DNA of 64,000 nucleotides from Larix kaempferi (GCA_027924585.1 BSBM01000299.1:28496501-28560500); one strand, 5' to 3'; positions 1 to 11,810 are shown, counted from the first letter of the stretch. Numbers and translations: made by a program. The notes: a model not told the origin generated them from the sequence alone.

Positions 1-1551
1 AGTACGGACATCTGTCGCAGTACTTGTTTTGTCATATGGAGCCGGCATGTCTGCAACATGTGGTGTTTCACTGTGCAACGGGATCCTTGATGACTTATCT
101 GCTTGTTCTCTAAAGGTATCTCGTGCGTCAATGAAGATCTCCTTGTTCTTCTGTAGGTTAAGAGGGGGTGCTTTACCTAGAGATTTCCTTATCCATACTG
201 TTTCAAGGGGATCCTTCTTCGTATGTGCTTCCCTTGATGTTGAAGCTTCCGCTCCTCTGTCGCGGCCTATCTCAGTGCCACTACGCGTGACCATGTTAAT
301 GCTTGGATCCACTGGTTTATTCTCTACTGCAATCCACTGGACATTTGGATTCAGAGCCTCTGTTCGTCTTCTCTTCTGCATTTCCACCTCTAATACTGGG
401 AAATCTTCAATGGCATGCTCAAATTATTAACAATAATTGCACATAGTGCATGGGTTAACACAATATATAGACACGTGCCCGGGTTGGCCACAGTTATAAC
501 AAATGACTTGGTCGCGGCCTCTTCCTTGTGATGGACCAGCATTTCTTCCTCTACCATGGTATCCACCACCACGACCTCTGTATCCTCCTCGGTCATATTG
601 TGCATTTTCTTGTTTTGGTTGGGTATCCTCTTATACGTGGTAGAAGCTAGCACCTCGCATTGAGTCCATATCTATTTTTCTTACATTAATTAATTCATAT
701 GCGCGGAAGTTGGATTCATCATGTCCAACGGATTTACAGAAATTGCAGTATAAATCCTTAGGATTTTTCACATATTTCTGGATTAAGTAACAGTTCTCAG
801 GTCTATGTCCTATGGTTCTACAAATTTCACACCATGGGGCCTGATTCTGATTTAATGGGTTAGGCACACCACTGTTAATATAGTCACGGAATAGAGGGCA
901 ATGCTCGCGGTCATGACCTTCTCCTTTACAACTTGTACACCAAACCTCCTGTCTAGGTTCATATATTTGTTCTTTACCATTTTTCATACTTTGCAGTTCA
1001 AGTGTCAGGGAGGTCAACTGGTTCTGGATTTGAGACATCCCATAACTAGTATCACCAATCGGTGAAGCTTCCAGCTTCATGGCAATTTCCAAGGCCTCTA
1101 GTTGGGATAGAACCTTCTGTTGCATCAATGGTAATCTGATATGAGGTAACAGTGCAGCAATGAACCATTCCTTATGTTGTTCTAGTGGTATAACAAAACT
1201 TACTTGGTCTAGTAAGGTCTTAAATTTTTGATCAAATTTTCAGACCGTTTCAGTTGGTCTCTGCTTTATTTTTTTCAACTCAGTTATACACTGAGACTCA
1301 GACTTAGGTTTCTTGAATTTTGCTACCAGCGTGACTTTAATTTCTGTGAGGGTTCTTGGATGTACAATAGAGTATTTCATAAACCAATGTAGCACTCTAT
1401 CCCTGAAAGTGGTGATGAGCTGTGCTTGCTTCATAGCAGCGTCCTGGATTTGTCTTACACTCCATACGTCTTCACAAAGGAACCAATGATGATCAGGGTC
1501 TTCTAGGACAATTCCTCTGAATATTGGTAGTTTCATATCAGTGTTCACCAT
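1..1551 (-). pseudogene. gag: gag capsid and nucleocapsid region with four zinc knuckles (decayed)
   Basis: One reading frame can be followed from 1551 to the left edge with about four in-frame stops (near 1240, 631 and a pair near 430). The first part has a retrotransposon gag domain (PIFRG, then HHWFLCEDVW, then RVLHWFMKY). Knuckles follow as CTSCKGEGHDREHC, CEICRTIGHRPENC, CNFCKSVGHDESN (last Cys replaced by Asn) and CYNCGQPGHVSIYC. An Arg/Gly-rich stretch (RGGYRGRGGGYHGRG) lies between knuckles three and four. After the stops the frame stays open to position 1 with a VTRSGTE motif, a charged linker as seen before protease in this type of element. Gag packages the RNA into particles; multiple knuckles bind RNA. 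Not functional as read. Confidence 0.8.
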
Positions 1552-1651
1552 TGTGCTACTAGGTTGTGGGGCACCGGGATTAGTGTGCTAAAGGGATCCA
1601 CGCAATAAATATAAATGGGACTATCGGGAGAGATGGACTAGGCTGATTCTT

Positions 1652-1894
1652 CTATGGGGTGGGATGCATAGCAGGTGGGTTCTGTGACAAGGGTGGCGCG
1701 GTTTGTGCAGCCGGTGGATTCTCAGGGGTAAATGGTTGTGCAACTTCACTATCAAGATCGCAGGGGATCTCAGTATCTATATGAAGTTTAGGGCCTTCCG
1801 GATCTTTATTAATTTTATATCTCTTACCACTTCTAAGAGTATGTGTCTCTTCGTAAGAATCAATATACGTATTGTTTATCATGACAAACTTCAA
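1652..1894 (-). pseudogene. gag linker segment, frameshifted
   Basis: An 80-codon stretch in a different frame from its neighbours. It begins around a TLRSGKRYKI motif and ends in a Pro/Ala-rich tail (PENPPAAQTAPPLSQNPP), as in flexible linkers of plant gypsy gag proteins. The segments on both sides (1900-2409 and 1-1551) share one frame, so this segment was probably joined to them before small indels moved it. No function beyond a linker can be assigned. Confidence 0.5.
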
Positions 1895-1899
1895 GCATA

Positions 1900-2409
1900 T
1901 TACTGCATTCTTAGAACACCTTTCTCAGCTAACAATATCTTAATGTATAGACTGAGATTGTTCAGAAACTTACTGTGGAATCCTCTGAAAAAATTTGCTT
2001 CTGCTTGGCAGTAGGATTTGAGTGTGTCTACAACAAATTCTGTTACAAATCCTTCTAGCATATGATCAACCCAATAATCAACTGCGCGTGACAACGAGCT
2101 GTCTAATGCTTTAAGCTGCGCTGTGAGCTCAGGAGTCCACTCCGTAGGAACTCCTCCTTGGAAACAGTTTTTCTTCTCTGCGAGCCGTGAGATCCACGCA
2201 TGGAGCTCATTTGGAAATGATTCCCAAAAGATCTCGTGAATGTCGTCTAAGAGATATCTACCCGACCACTATGTGTCGCTTAGACGTGGATGTCTATTTT
2301 CTTGTCTGTTAAAATCGCTTATGGTCTTATCCCACCAAGCTTGGATTTCTATCTTTTCAGGATGCCAATAGTCAGATCCTTCCAGGAACTGATATTCTTC
2401 TTCACACAT
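1900..2409 (-). pseudogene. N-terminal part of the gag ORF, unknown domain
   Basis: An ATG at 2409 (minus strand), only 50 bases past the PBS, opens a frame reaching 1900 with a single TAG near 2272. It is in the same frame as the zinc-knuckle part further on. Visible motifs are DYWHPEKIEIQAWWDK, HEIFWESFPNELHAWISRL and SRAVDYWVDHMLEGF, aromatic-rich and probably helical. I do not recognise the domain. The position directly after the leader suggests the gag start or a small leader ORF. This start is chosen because it is the first ATG after the PBS in the gag frame. Confidence 0.55.
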
Positions 2410-2458
2410 CGTAATTGCAACTCAACAAAACCATTTCAACTCATCATGGATTCTAGCA

Positions 2459-2473
2459 TGGCAACGGAACCAT
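2459..2473 (-). promoter_or_regulatory. primer-binding site, tRNA-Asp-like
   Basis: On the minus strand AATGGTTCCGTTGCC lies directly after the LTR end (CCAACA). It differs by few bases from the TGGCGCCGTTGCC PBS of Athila-like elements. The gag start follows 50 bases later. Confidence 0.6.
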
Positions 2474-2474
2474 T

Positions 2475-4158
2475 TGTTGGCTTAAACTGACCTAGAGGTT
2501 TTTCAAATAGACCTAGGTTCTTTGCGGTTCTCCCTTTGACCAACAAAACCCCTTCGCATCGGCCCTTTCGGCAACAACCTGTAAGCAGGTTGAGGTCTCA
2601 CCCGAGGTGTATCTTTATGGGGTACTGCAGAATCAGGTTTCCACAGTAAATGATGAGTTGTTTATCTAGACAAGCTGCGCAGCGCAGGACAGAAGGAGTG
2701 CGCTGCGGGGCAATGTGATGCGATGCGCAGCAGGATCTATGCTGCGAGCAGTACTGCGCGGTGGAGGCAACACCATGGGCTGCACCAAGGGTTTCTTATT
2801 GCTGCGGATCTTCTACTGGAACTGTGAATCACCCACAATTATCCTCTACTTGGAACATCTCGGAAGTGTTAAGGCACTGAAATGAATATCACTCATACAT
2901 TCATTCAGGCACTTACTAACTATCTTTCTAGCATTTGTCAAGAAGTTGGATTATTACAACATGACTGAAATGATAAACATGATTCACTACACTGCGTTCG
3001 TTCACTGTGTTTAAGAAAGTAGTTATACTTAAATGACTGATTCACGGTCTTAACATAGAATTGAAGTGTTCACCATTCATCTGCTTCCACGGAACCTAGC
3101 ATATCATTCCCAAACTTATTCTATTGGTAAATGCATATCAAAGTTCTCATTTTATAGCATGCAAGGAAACATTCAAGCAATCATTCTACAAAAAATACAG
3201 ACATTCATTCATTCATACACATCATCGCATAACACAGGATTTAATGTGGTTCACTTTCCCGGATGGAAAGCTACGTCCACAAGAACGATTGGTAATATAT
3301 TTCTTTCAAAAGGGATGGGAAACCGTTCTTAGTTTGCGCACTCAGCTGCAGACTCTCCTTCTCTCGGCTAGGTCTCTGCGCACATAGCTGCAGAGCCTTT
3401 ACAGTCTTCTTAGCTCAGAGATATTTTACAATACAAAAAGGGTGTCTCCTTAAGTTCTCAGCAACAACAAAAGCATAACAATAATACAGAGAGAGAACAA
3501 CCCACAAAGATAGAACCCCCATCCCATACAAAATGTCTTCTTAAATAGATCATGCCTGAAGGTCATGTCTGTACAATGCCGAAGACCTAAAAACCCAAAA
3601 CCCTAAGGGTTTCCAAAACTACGCCAGCTTTCCAAACCGGCTTGCTGGCTCCTGGTAGCATCTGCTTGATCATGGTGGATCTCCATGTCCTCATTCTATC
3701 GCTATCGGCCTTCCTATCGCACGCGTGCCTATAGGCTTCTTCTACTGAACCGTTTCTCTCTAACGGTTTTACCTTCTATGCATGCCAAATGTTGCTTTCC
3801 TTAACAACCCACGCGTGGCCGCCTTCTTGTAGTATCTTTCCAAAAATGGCTACTACCGGTCAAGTCGGTAACTACACTTGATACTTGTCTAGCACACCGC
3901 TTTGCTAGCTCCACGTTGCTTCCTAACTCTGCAGCACTGCTTCTGCGCAGTACTGGTCTTCACATCACGGCCAAAACTTCGACGCTGCGCGCAACTCCGC
4001 AGTCTCGTCAAAAGTTGGATGTTGCGCGCAACTTCGCAACATCCTCAATACTTAGCCAAAATTGTGTTTCTGAGTTGTGCTCAGCTCAGCCTTCCCTGCC
4101 TGCTTCAAAAAGGTGCTTCCCAAAACTTTAACTCAACCTGGGCCCAACAGGGAGGATT
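2475..4158 (-). repeat. 5' LTR of the Athila/Tat-like element (interrupted)
   Basis: In plus orientation it begins TGTTGGCTTAAAC, the complement of an LTR end in CCAACA. No second copy lies in the window, so the boundary rests on the PBS and the TG end only. It holds no gene. Two features stand out: a run rich in TGCGC and GCTGCG between about 2670 and 2790, and similar GCGC-containing pieces near 3340-3390 and 3930-4060. The distal end is hidden by the element starting at 4159. Confidence 0.6.
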
Positions 4159-6281
4159 TGTCATGTCCCAAAATTTTGCATTGGGTCACAAGGGCCTAAG
4201 CCACTTGGCCATACTCATGATAGTTTGTCAAATTGGCGTTAAGTGTCAAATAATTTCCAAGAATGATGTCCAAGTTAGTAATAATGTAAAATTAGATCCA
4301 AATGTACAAGGTGGGTCGCATTAAGAGAAAATTACCAATTCAAAGTTGTAATATTCCCATCCAAATGAACTATCATGGAGGAAAATTACTAGCTCCCTAG
4401 GTTGGGGGTGGAAGCATTAAAAGTTGGAGTAATTGAGCTACAAGACCCAAAATGACCTTAGAATTAAAAATTAGCATTAAATGGGTCAATTAAATAATAA
4501 TACAAAGAAAATAAGGTGGCATTGGATCATGAGGGCACATAATCGGGTTTGGGACCCACATGTGGCAAGATTCCCCACTATACTTGGCATGATTCTCTCA
4601 CCAATTTGAGTTCAAGATGAAGGGTAAAATACTTGGTGGATTTTAAGAGGTATTACTCATGGCATGAGTCATGTAAGGTTGAATTGGAGTGGAAGAATAA
4701 CTTCCATGGAAGAGGAAGAGGCATCTTAGAATAATTGTGACACTAGTTCCTATGACAACAATAATGAATATTCTAGGAAACCTATGACAAAGGTCAGACC
4801 TGATTTCTGACATATGAAATATATGACATGTCAGGGAAAAAAATATCCTCCAGTAGGGTGCACAAGGGAGTTATGGAATCCAAGAATCTTCCCCATTCGA
4901 ATTGAGGGAAGATGGAGACTAGGAATTGTTGGACAAGTGGCACACATTGGAATCTCTTCCCAACTTGAGTTGGCATGAGTCTCTTGGATGGAATTCGAGC
5001 TGAGGAGGCCTTTGGAAGTTTATAAAATACAAGAAAAAATAATTAAATCATCTTTTGATTATTTTTCATTTGAATCTTCGCAAATTGGAGAGCTTCTAGC
5101 TTGTCCATGCTAGTGGAGTGTTTACTCTACATGCCTTAGTACCAATTTCGAGAATGAAAGATTCCCATCCTAATTAGAAATTAAAGAGGCCATTCATAAC
5201 TTTCATTTGGAGCTACAATGGAGTTATTTGTTGTAGTTTAAAGCTACATGGCAGCTCGTGATTCTTTCTTCTTAAACTTGTTCCCATCTCTATCTGAAAT
5301 TTCTATGCATATTTTGGCTCTTGAAGGAAAGCCACACATGGTGAGATGATGATATATTTGTGAGAGTCAAAGATACAAAATTTATTTTTAATATGATATA
5401 TTTGATCTGTATTTGATGCTCAAAATATCCTTAGGTTGAAATACCAAGTGAAACTATGTAAAAATACCAAACAATGTATAAATGGTTCCATTTTCCCTAT
5501 ATCTTGTTATGAGAGCTCAGAGTTGCTATATTTCGATTTGTATCAGTTAATATCAGTGATTTTTATAATGTATGGAGATTCATTAATTTCCTGAATAAGT
5601 TTTATATACATTACATAATCCTTTGGAACACAAATCTCCAATTTCATAGCAAGTGGTGAAGTTTCCTATCATTTCCCCCTATGTGAAGACATGTCCAAAA
5701 ACCTATGGTTTATGGGAGTTTAAGAAGCCTTTAGAAACTAATTAAGGATTCATTTGGGTGCCCATTGAAGTCCTTTAAATAATCCATGTCTCTATTCTGA
5801 AATTTGGGAGGGTCGTACTACATTTGGGAATCCATTAGTGACCTCTACCCTTGGGGGTTTGAACCTCGAATCTACTAGTAAATTTACCTATTTTCTCCTA
5901 AAGTTAAATGAATGTTGTAGGATTAGTTTGGGAGTTTCCAATAATACATCAGCTTCATTTTGATGTCTCAATATGTTTCAAACAATCTTAGTCCCAATTC
6001 GAAATCCTTAGGAGTCTTTTGGAGCCATCTACCATTGGGGGTTTCAACATTGATTTTTCTAGTAATTCTGTTTTCATTCTCTAATTGCAATTGCAAGTTG
6101 TTGAAGTATTTAGAAAGTGTAAAAGCATATAATAGAGTTTTTAATGTCTCCATATACATACCAATCCACTCCATACACCATTCTAAAATATTTGGGATCA
6201 TTTGGGACAGTTTGGGGCTTTACTGGTGCAAGTTTCGAAAACTGGTCAAATTGGGAATAATTTCAAATTGGGGACATTACA
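4159..6281 (+). repeat. 5' LTR of the LARD element
   Basis: Begins TGTCATGTCCC and ends ACATTACA, the TG...CA ends expected of an LTR. It contains an internal diverged duplication: modules around 5845-5890 and 6025-6085 share the core TTGGGGGTTT(G/C)AAC followed by CTAGTAA. Both modules are also in the 3' LTR, so the duplication predates this insertion. No convincing ORF. Confidence 0.85.
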
Positions 6282-6282
6282 G

Positions 6283-6294
6283 TGGTATCAGAGC
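6283..6294 (+). promoter_or_regulatory. primer-binding site, tRNA-iMet
   Basis: TGGTATCAGAGC is an exact match to the plant initiator-Met PBS and lies one base after the LTR end. Confidence 0.9.
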
Positions 6295-6389
6295 ATGGTC
6301 CTTGCACATGTGCATTAGGGTCATCCATTTAAGAATAAATTGCATCCATTTCTTACTATTATGATTATTCCTATGAGTGAAATTCTTAT

Positions 6390-6602
6390 GAGCAATATGA
6401 ATATGATTGTGAGCAATATGAAGCAGAATGTGAATGGTTTGAGGAAGAGGTGCCATCACGCAACACTTCCTACAATTTCATAAGGAATGAGGGTTATTCG
6501 TATGAACTTGAATATGATGAATATGATTGTGTCATACTACCAAAGTATAATTCCATGAATGAATTACAAAGATTGAGAGCAACATGTAAAACCTTGCCCT
6601 AA
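6390..6602 (+). pseudogene. Tyr/Glu/Asp-rich reading frame in LARD interior
   Basis: About 70 codons open from 6390 to a TAA near 6600, with a repetitive acidic, tyrosine-rich composition (EQYEYDCEQYEAECEWFEEE, later ELEYDEYDCV). It is in the same register as the long frame further on (7131-8789) and may be its N-terminal remnant. No family recognised. A second frame here also starts with ATG (6361), so the choice is uncertain. Confidence 0.3.
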
Positions 6603-6963
6603 CAATATCAAGCATATCTTAATCTATATAAGGGAGGTACACAAAAGGCCATTCCTTTTTGAAGACTTTTCTGATTGGGTGTTTGAAAATAGGCCCAATA
6701 TTGAATATGTGTATTTAGTGAAGAAAGGTTTATTCCATTCTTGAAAAATACCATGGAGAGCAAATCACATCTGTTTGAGTGAAAAGAGCAATGAAATATC
6801 CAAAGCTTCATTGGGTGCAAGTGTTTCTGACTTGGAGAGAAATTTTTGATTTTCTTCAAAAACACACTCCAAAAATATTGATCCTAAGACAACTAAGGGG
6901 AAGGATGATTCATCTTGATTGGAGGAGCACCAACAAAGGACCAATCAAAGGAAATGAGAAGAA

Positions 6964-8789
6964 ATGAGGACCAAATGTGAAGTTTCCTTAAACGTAGAAG
7001 AATCCTTACATGAAGAGGATCGAAAGTCACTCCCAAGTGACTCTGAAAAATATGAAGAGCCATCACATGAGAATGAAGAAGACTCTATTGAAATATTGAA
7101 TATTATTTCGAGACACATTCTACCTTGGACATGAATCAAAGAGCATCTACTGATGGATGCTTCAACTATGAAGGAGTACCTACTGGTGGGTGCTCACACC
7201 TCTATGTTGGTGACATAGAGATCACTTTCGAAAGTGTTGCTGCAAGCCAAAATTCCATTAAGCATGAAAATGAAGGCCTTGTATTAGGTGAAGAAGAAAC
7301 AAGATCAACTTCCCCATCACCACTTGAGCTTCATGAAGTTGGTCTAAGTAAGAAGGAAGAGGATGAGGAAGTTCATTTGAAAGAGCCTCATTTTATTGAA
7401 GGGTCATTAAAGATTAATGAAAAGAAGATCCAAGAGACCATTAGCATACTCCATGGCAATCAAGCATTGGTGGCAAATTCTTGTTGGAGAGTTTCTTCAT
7501 TGAAGAATTCATCCTTCCTTGAAGACATGGAGAATATTCAAAGAGCAATGTACAACATCAAAGGTAATTTCATGTCTTTGTTTTTTTATAGAAACAATTT
7601 GGTTGAGCTTAATGAATGGTTACATGGAGCATACTTGAATAATAGTGAAGATATTCATAAGCTCAAAATGAAAAATGAGCAACTTCTTGATAGGTTGCAA
7701 GATACTTGTTCTTCCTCCTATGTTTCATATTGTCAAATGGTAGATTGATTGGAGGATTCTCATGACATGATGGATCATGAGAAACATGGAAACTTGCAGG
7801 TGCTTGATGTGTTTGAAGATGAGCTTGACGAGAAACAAGCACTTGTTGTGGTGGAAGAGGAACTTGGGTTGCCTCTTGGATATGGTTACATAAATTTTGA
7901 ATAAGTGTATGATTCCACTACCTTCGAACCGACATATGAGGAAGGTTTTTTCATTTTGAGGGATGTGCATGATCCTACCCTTATGGAGCCTACAAATGAT
8001 GACACTTTTTCATATTCTGATAATTTGGATGAGTTGGTTCATTCTCCTACATATTACACTTCCATATTTTGCAACATTCATCCTAATGAAGTATGGGTGA
8101 AAAGTTTATTTTTGATGGTGCCACATGAGGAGTATAAAACTCCTATTTCTCTTTTAGATGATGACACGATTAGAGCACCTTCTTATTTACATTTGCAGCA
8201 GCATCCCTTTTTACCTTATGAAGATACATATATTCATGGATGCACAAATGGTACTTCTGTGAGTCCCTTGAAGGCTCATTGTTTTCTTTGCTCCCTACTT
8301 GGTTAAGATTTTAGTGGAGATTCTTCATTCATTTCTTGGATGAAAGAATACATGGCTGATTATTTTGATGCATCTTACATCCTTTGGGAGCAGCATTATA
8401 GGACATGAGATCCTCACCTATGTCATTGGAGCAGATTTGATTGGTCACTTGATGCTTGTATGCACTTGGAAAATGGTGATACACTTACTTGGAGGAACAA
8501 GCACTTTCATGATTATTTGATGAGGCACCTCCTTGATGTACATTTTTATTATGTTGTTATGTTCTTTGATGATCTATATTTTGTACTTATGATGTTTGGA
8601 AGAATGCATAGAAGGAAATGGTATCCAGGAATTTTATTTCCTGATGGTATGGGATGGAGAGCACTCCTAATTGTTGGAGTGCAATACAAGCAATGGGACC
8701 CTGGAATAATTTTTAGTCTCATTGGTTTCAATTTTTTTTGGAAACAAGTAGTATGGGAGCTCGAAACCCACTTAATAAGGTTATTTTAA
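6964..8789 (+). pseudogene. long decayed ORF of unknown function, LARD-encoded
   Basis: From the ATG at 7131 one frame can be followed to 8789, broken only by stops at 7746, 7902, about 8304 and 8406. A further 57 codons upstream (6964-7135, MRTKCEVSLNVEESLHEED...) are in another frame and acidic like the next part, so one indel near 7090-7125 probably split them. Original length would be about 600 residues. The N-terminal third is acidic (KKEEDEEVHLKE) with a probable coiled coil (SSFLEDMENIQRAMYN). The last part is hydrophobic and aromatic (HFYYVVMFFDDLYFVLMMF). It matches no gag or pol domain I know. It could be a leftover of captured host coding sequence or an element-specific protein. 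Confidence 0.5.
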
Positions 8790-9144
8790 TTGGAGTAGTG
8801 CAGCAACAAGCATGGTGGTTCCTCTCTAAAATTTGCATGGCATCTTGAAGACTCAAAGTTGGGCAACTCAGTGTCAACTTCAAAGAATTATACAATGGTA
8901 TCAGAAAGGGTTTCCAAATATGAAAGAGGTAAAGAGTGATTGTGAAAACTTTTTTTTGATGGATTTAACTATTTTTTTGGTGTTTAGTGGTGATGTTACA
9001 GGGGATATCAATATGAAAAATAAAACCCACATCTCCTTGCTTTTGGATACACACAATTGTAGTACATGAGTGCCGATACTCAGAGTTTTAGAAAGTAGGT
9101 TTTTAAACATCCATGTTTTAAATTGCTTGAGGAAAAGCAATATT

Positions 9145-9158
9145 GGGAGGGGAGGATT
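9145..9158 (+). promoter_or_regulatory. polypurine tract of the LARD element
   Basis: GGGAGGGGAGGATT ends directly before the 3' LTR start at 9159. Ten of its bases (GGGAGGATTT, reaching into the LTR) also precede the 5' LTR at 4150-4159. Confidence 0.75.
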
Positions 9159-11298
9159 TGTCATGTCCCAAGATTTTGCATTGGGTCACAATGGCCTAAG
9201 CCAGTTGGCCATACTCATGATAGTTTGTAAAATTGGTGCTAAGTGTCAAATAATTGCCAAGAATGATGTCCAAGTTAGTAATAATGTAAAATTAGATCCA
9301 AATGGAAAAGACGGGACACATTAAGAGAAAATTCTCAATTCAAAGTTGTAATATTCCCATCCAAATGAACTATCATGGAGGAAAATTACTAGTTCCCTAG
9401 GTTGCGGGTGGAAGCATTAAAAGTTGGAGTAAATGAGCTACAAGACCCAAAATGACCTTAGAATTACAAATTCACATTAAATGGGTCAATTAAATAATAA
9501 TACAAAGAAAATAAGGTGGAATTGGATCATGAGCACACATAAGAGGTTGTGGGACCCACATGTGGCAAGATTCCCCACTACACTTGGCATGATTCTCTCA
9601 CCAATTCGAGTTCAAGATGAAGGGTAAAATACTTGGGGGAGTTTAAGAGGTATTATTCATGGCATGAGTCATGTAAGGTCGAATTGGAGTGGAAGAATAA
9701 ATCCCATGGAAGAGGAAGAGGCATCATAGAATAATTGTGACACTTGGAGCTAGATTCCCTAACTCATACGGAAACAATGATGAAGATTCTATGACACCTA
9801 GGACAAAGTTCAGACCTGATTGATGACATATGACATATATGACATGTCAGGGCTAAAACTAGCCTCCAAGAGGGTGCACAAGGGATTTATTGAAGCCAAG
9901 AAGCTTCCCCATTCGAATTGAGGGAAGATGGAGACTAAGAATTGTTGGACAAGTGGCACACATTGGAATCGCTTCCCAACTTGAGTTGGCATGAGTCTCT
10001 TGGATGGAATTTAAGCTAAGGAGGACTTTGGAAGTTTATAAAAGACAAGAAAAAAGAATGAAATTATCTTTTGATCATTTTTCATTTGCGTCTTTGCAAT
10101 TTGGAGAGATTCTAGGTTGTCCATGCTAGTGTAGTGTTTACTCTACTTGCCTTAGTACCAATTTTGAGGGTGAAAGATTCTCATCCTAATTGGAAATTGG
10201 AGAGGCCATTCAGAAATTTCATTTGGAGATACATTGGAGTTATTTGTTTCAGGTTGAATCTATAGGCAATCTCATGATTCTTTCTTCTTCAACTCGTTCC
10301 CATCTGTATCTCACATTTCTCTACATATTTTTGCTCTTGGAGGAAGGGCGCACATGGTGAGATGCTGATCTCTTTTTGAGAGTCAAAGATAAACCATTTA
10401 TTTGTAATATGATATATTTTCTCTATATTTTATTCTCAGAAGATCCTCAAGTCGAAATACAAATTCAAACTATGTAAAAATACCAAACAATGCATAAATG
10501 GTGCCATTTTCCCTATATCTTGTTATGAGATCTTGAAGTTGCTATATTTCAATGTGTATTAGTTAATATATGTGATTTTTATGATGTATAGAGAGTCATT
10601 AATTTCCCGAATAAGTTTCATATAAATTACATGATCCTTTGGAGGACAAATCTCGAATTTCATAACAAGTGGTGAAGTTTCCTATCATTTCCCCCTATGT
10701 GAAGACATGTCCACAAACCTATGATTAATGGGAGTTGTAGAAGCCTTTAGAAACTGATTAATGATGCATTGGGGTTCCCATTGATTTCCTTTAACTAATC
10801 CATTTCTTATTTCTGAAATTTGGGAGGGTCGTACTGCATTTGGGAATCCATTAGTGACCTCTACCATTGGGGGTTTGAACCTCAAATTTACTAGTAAATT
10901 TACCTATTTTCTCCTAACGTTAAATGAATGTTGCAGAAGTATTTTGGGAGTTTCCAACAATCCATCAGCTTCATTTTTATGTATCAATACCTTTCAAACA
11001 CTCTCAGTCCCAATTCAAAATCCTTACAAGTCTTTTGGAGCCATCTACCATTGGGGGTTTCAACATCGATTTTCCTAGTAATTTTGCCTTTCATTCTCTA
11101 ATTGAAAATGCAAGTTGATGAAGTATTTATAAAGTGTCCAAGCATATAATATCTAATTTAATGTTTCCAAATACATCTCAATCCACTCCACAAACCATTC
11201 TAAAATATTTGTTATCATTTGGGATAGTTTGGGGCTTTACTATTCCAAGTTTTGAAAATTGGCCAAATTAGGACTAATTTCAAATTGGGGACATTATA
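9159..11298 (+). repeat. 3' LTR of the LARD element
   Basis: Direct repeat of 4159-6281 with the same ends except CATTATA for CATTACA. The last bases abut the complement of a copia LTR end, so the exact boundary is within a few bases of 11295-11298. Confidence 0.85.
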
Positions 11299-11799
11299 GA
11301 TACACAATCACAAAGCACAAAAGAAATATACCCTGGGAAACCCTCAAGGGTAAGAAAACCCAGCAAGAAATTCCTCAATATAGATGATCAAGTACAATGC
11401 CCCAAAAATATGTCTAAGAAATAAGAGAGACAAAAAGACAAAACTATGGACTCAACCCACTCCTTCTTCTCCTTCGCAGATATCTCTAGCTCTCCACTAA
11501 TGTGAATTGCACAAGCGAGTGAATGAATAAATGAAGGAGTCTCTCCTTCTATTTATACATTACTTTTTACCTAACCTTTAACTCAGGTAGTTCATCCCCA
11601 GTAATCCTAACTTGGTCGACTTCTCTAGAGATAATAAATTACCACTTAGATTACATTTACTTGGGTGCTAACGACCTGAATTAGAATGGAGGGTGAACCT
11701 CATGACCTTTACATGACCAAATGTAATAATGAAATCCTTGATGGAGTTACAACAAAAAACTACAAGTAGAATATACTTTGAAGTTACATTAAATTAACA
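11295..11799 (-). repeat. 3' LTR of minus-strand copia element
   Basis: On the minus strand it starts TGTTAATTT right after the PPT, has a TATA box and runs to about 11295, where the expected CA appears as TA. Its promoter stretch (TATAAATAGA, then TCATTTATTCATTCAC, then ATTAGTG) is shared with the LTR at 54735-55421. The other LTR of this element is not in the window. Confidence 0.75.
11550..11557 (-). promoter_or_regulatory. TATA box in copia LTR
   Basis: TATAAATA on the minus strand inside GTATAAATAGAAGGAG, the likely start-site motif for the element RNA. The same context occurs at 55107 in the other copia LTR. Confidence 0.65.
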
Positions 11800-11810
11800 C
11801 TCCCCCTTAA
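11800..11810 (-). promoter_or_regulatory. polypurine tract of minus-strand copia element
   Basis: TTAAGGGGGAG on the minus strand, directly before TGTTAATTT, the LTR start. A similar purine run (CTAAAGGGGGAGTA) lies at about 13151-13164 and may be an older or second PPT. Confidence 0.75.

Larger units (their letters stand above)
1..4158 (-). mobile_element. Athila/Tat-like Ty3-gypsy retrotransposon, 5' portion, truncated by window edge
   Basis: Read on the minus strand, this part has the order LTR (4158 to 2475), primer-binding site (2473 to 2459), gag (2409 to 1). The pol part lies beyond the left edge. The PBS core GGTTCCGTTGCC resembles the tRNA-Asp type PBS (GGCGCCGTTGCC) used by Athila-group elements, and the gag with several CCHC knuckles fits the Ogre/Tat/Athila branch; the lineage is an inference. 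The distal LTR end is not visible because another element starts at 4159. The frame carries several stops, so the copy is dead. Confidence 0.7.
4159..11298 (+). mobile_element. non-autonomous LTR retrotransposon with 2.1 kb LTRs (LARD type)
   Basis: Two direct repeats of 2123 and 2140 bp (4159-6281 and 9159-11298) bound a 2.9 kb interior. Both begin TGTCATGTCCC; the first ends CATTACA and is followed after one base by TGGTATCAGAGC, the initiator-Met PBS. A purine tract precedes the second. The interior shows no gag, protease, RT, RNase H or integrase motif but one long decayed frame. By eye the LTRs differ at about one base in ten, so the insertion is old. The left flank is GGATT; the right flank is lost to a copia LTR abutting at 11295-11299, so the TSD cannot be tested. 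Confidence 0.85.

Noticed and set aside
29-430. 133-codon plus-strand frame at the left edge
   Set aside because: The minus strand here reads the gag linker in register with the zinc knuckles; the plus frame is its shadow.
4794-4976. 60-codon minus-strand frame in the LARD 5' LTR, repeated at 9810-9992
   Set aside because: Present in both LTRs only because they are copies; no codon bias, motif or upstream context on that strand.
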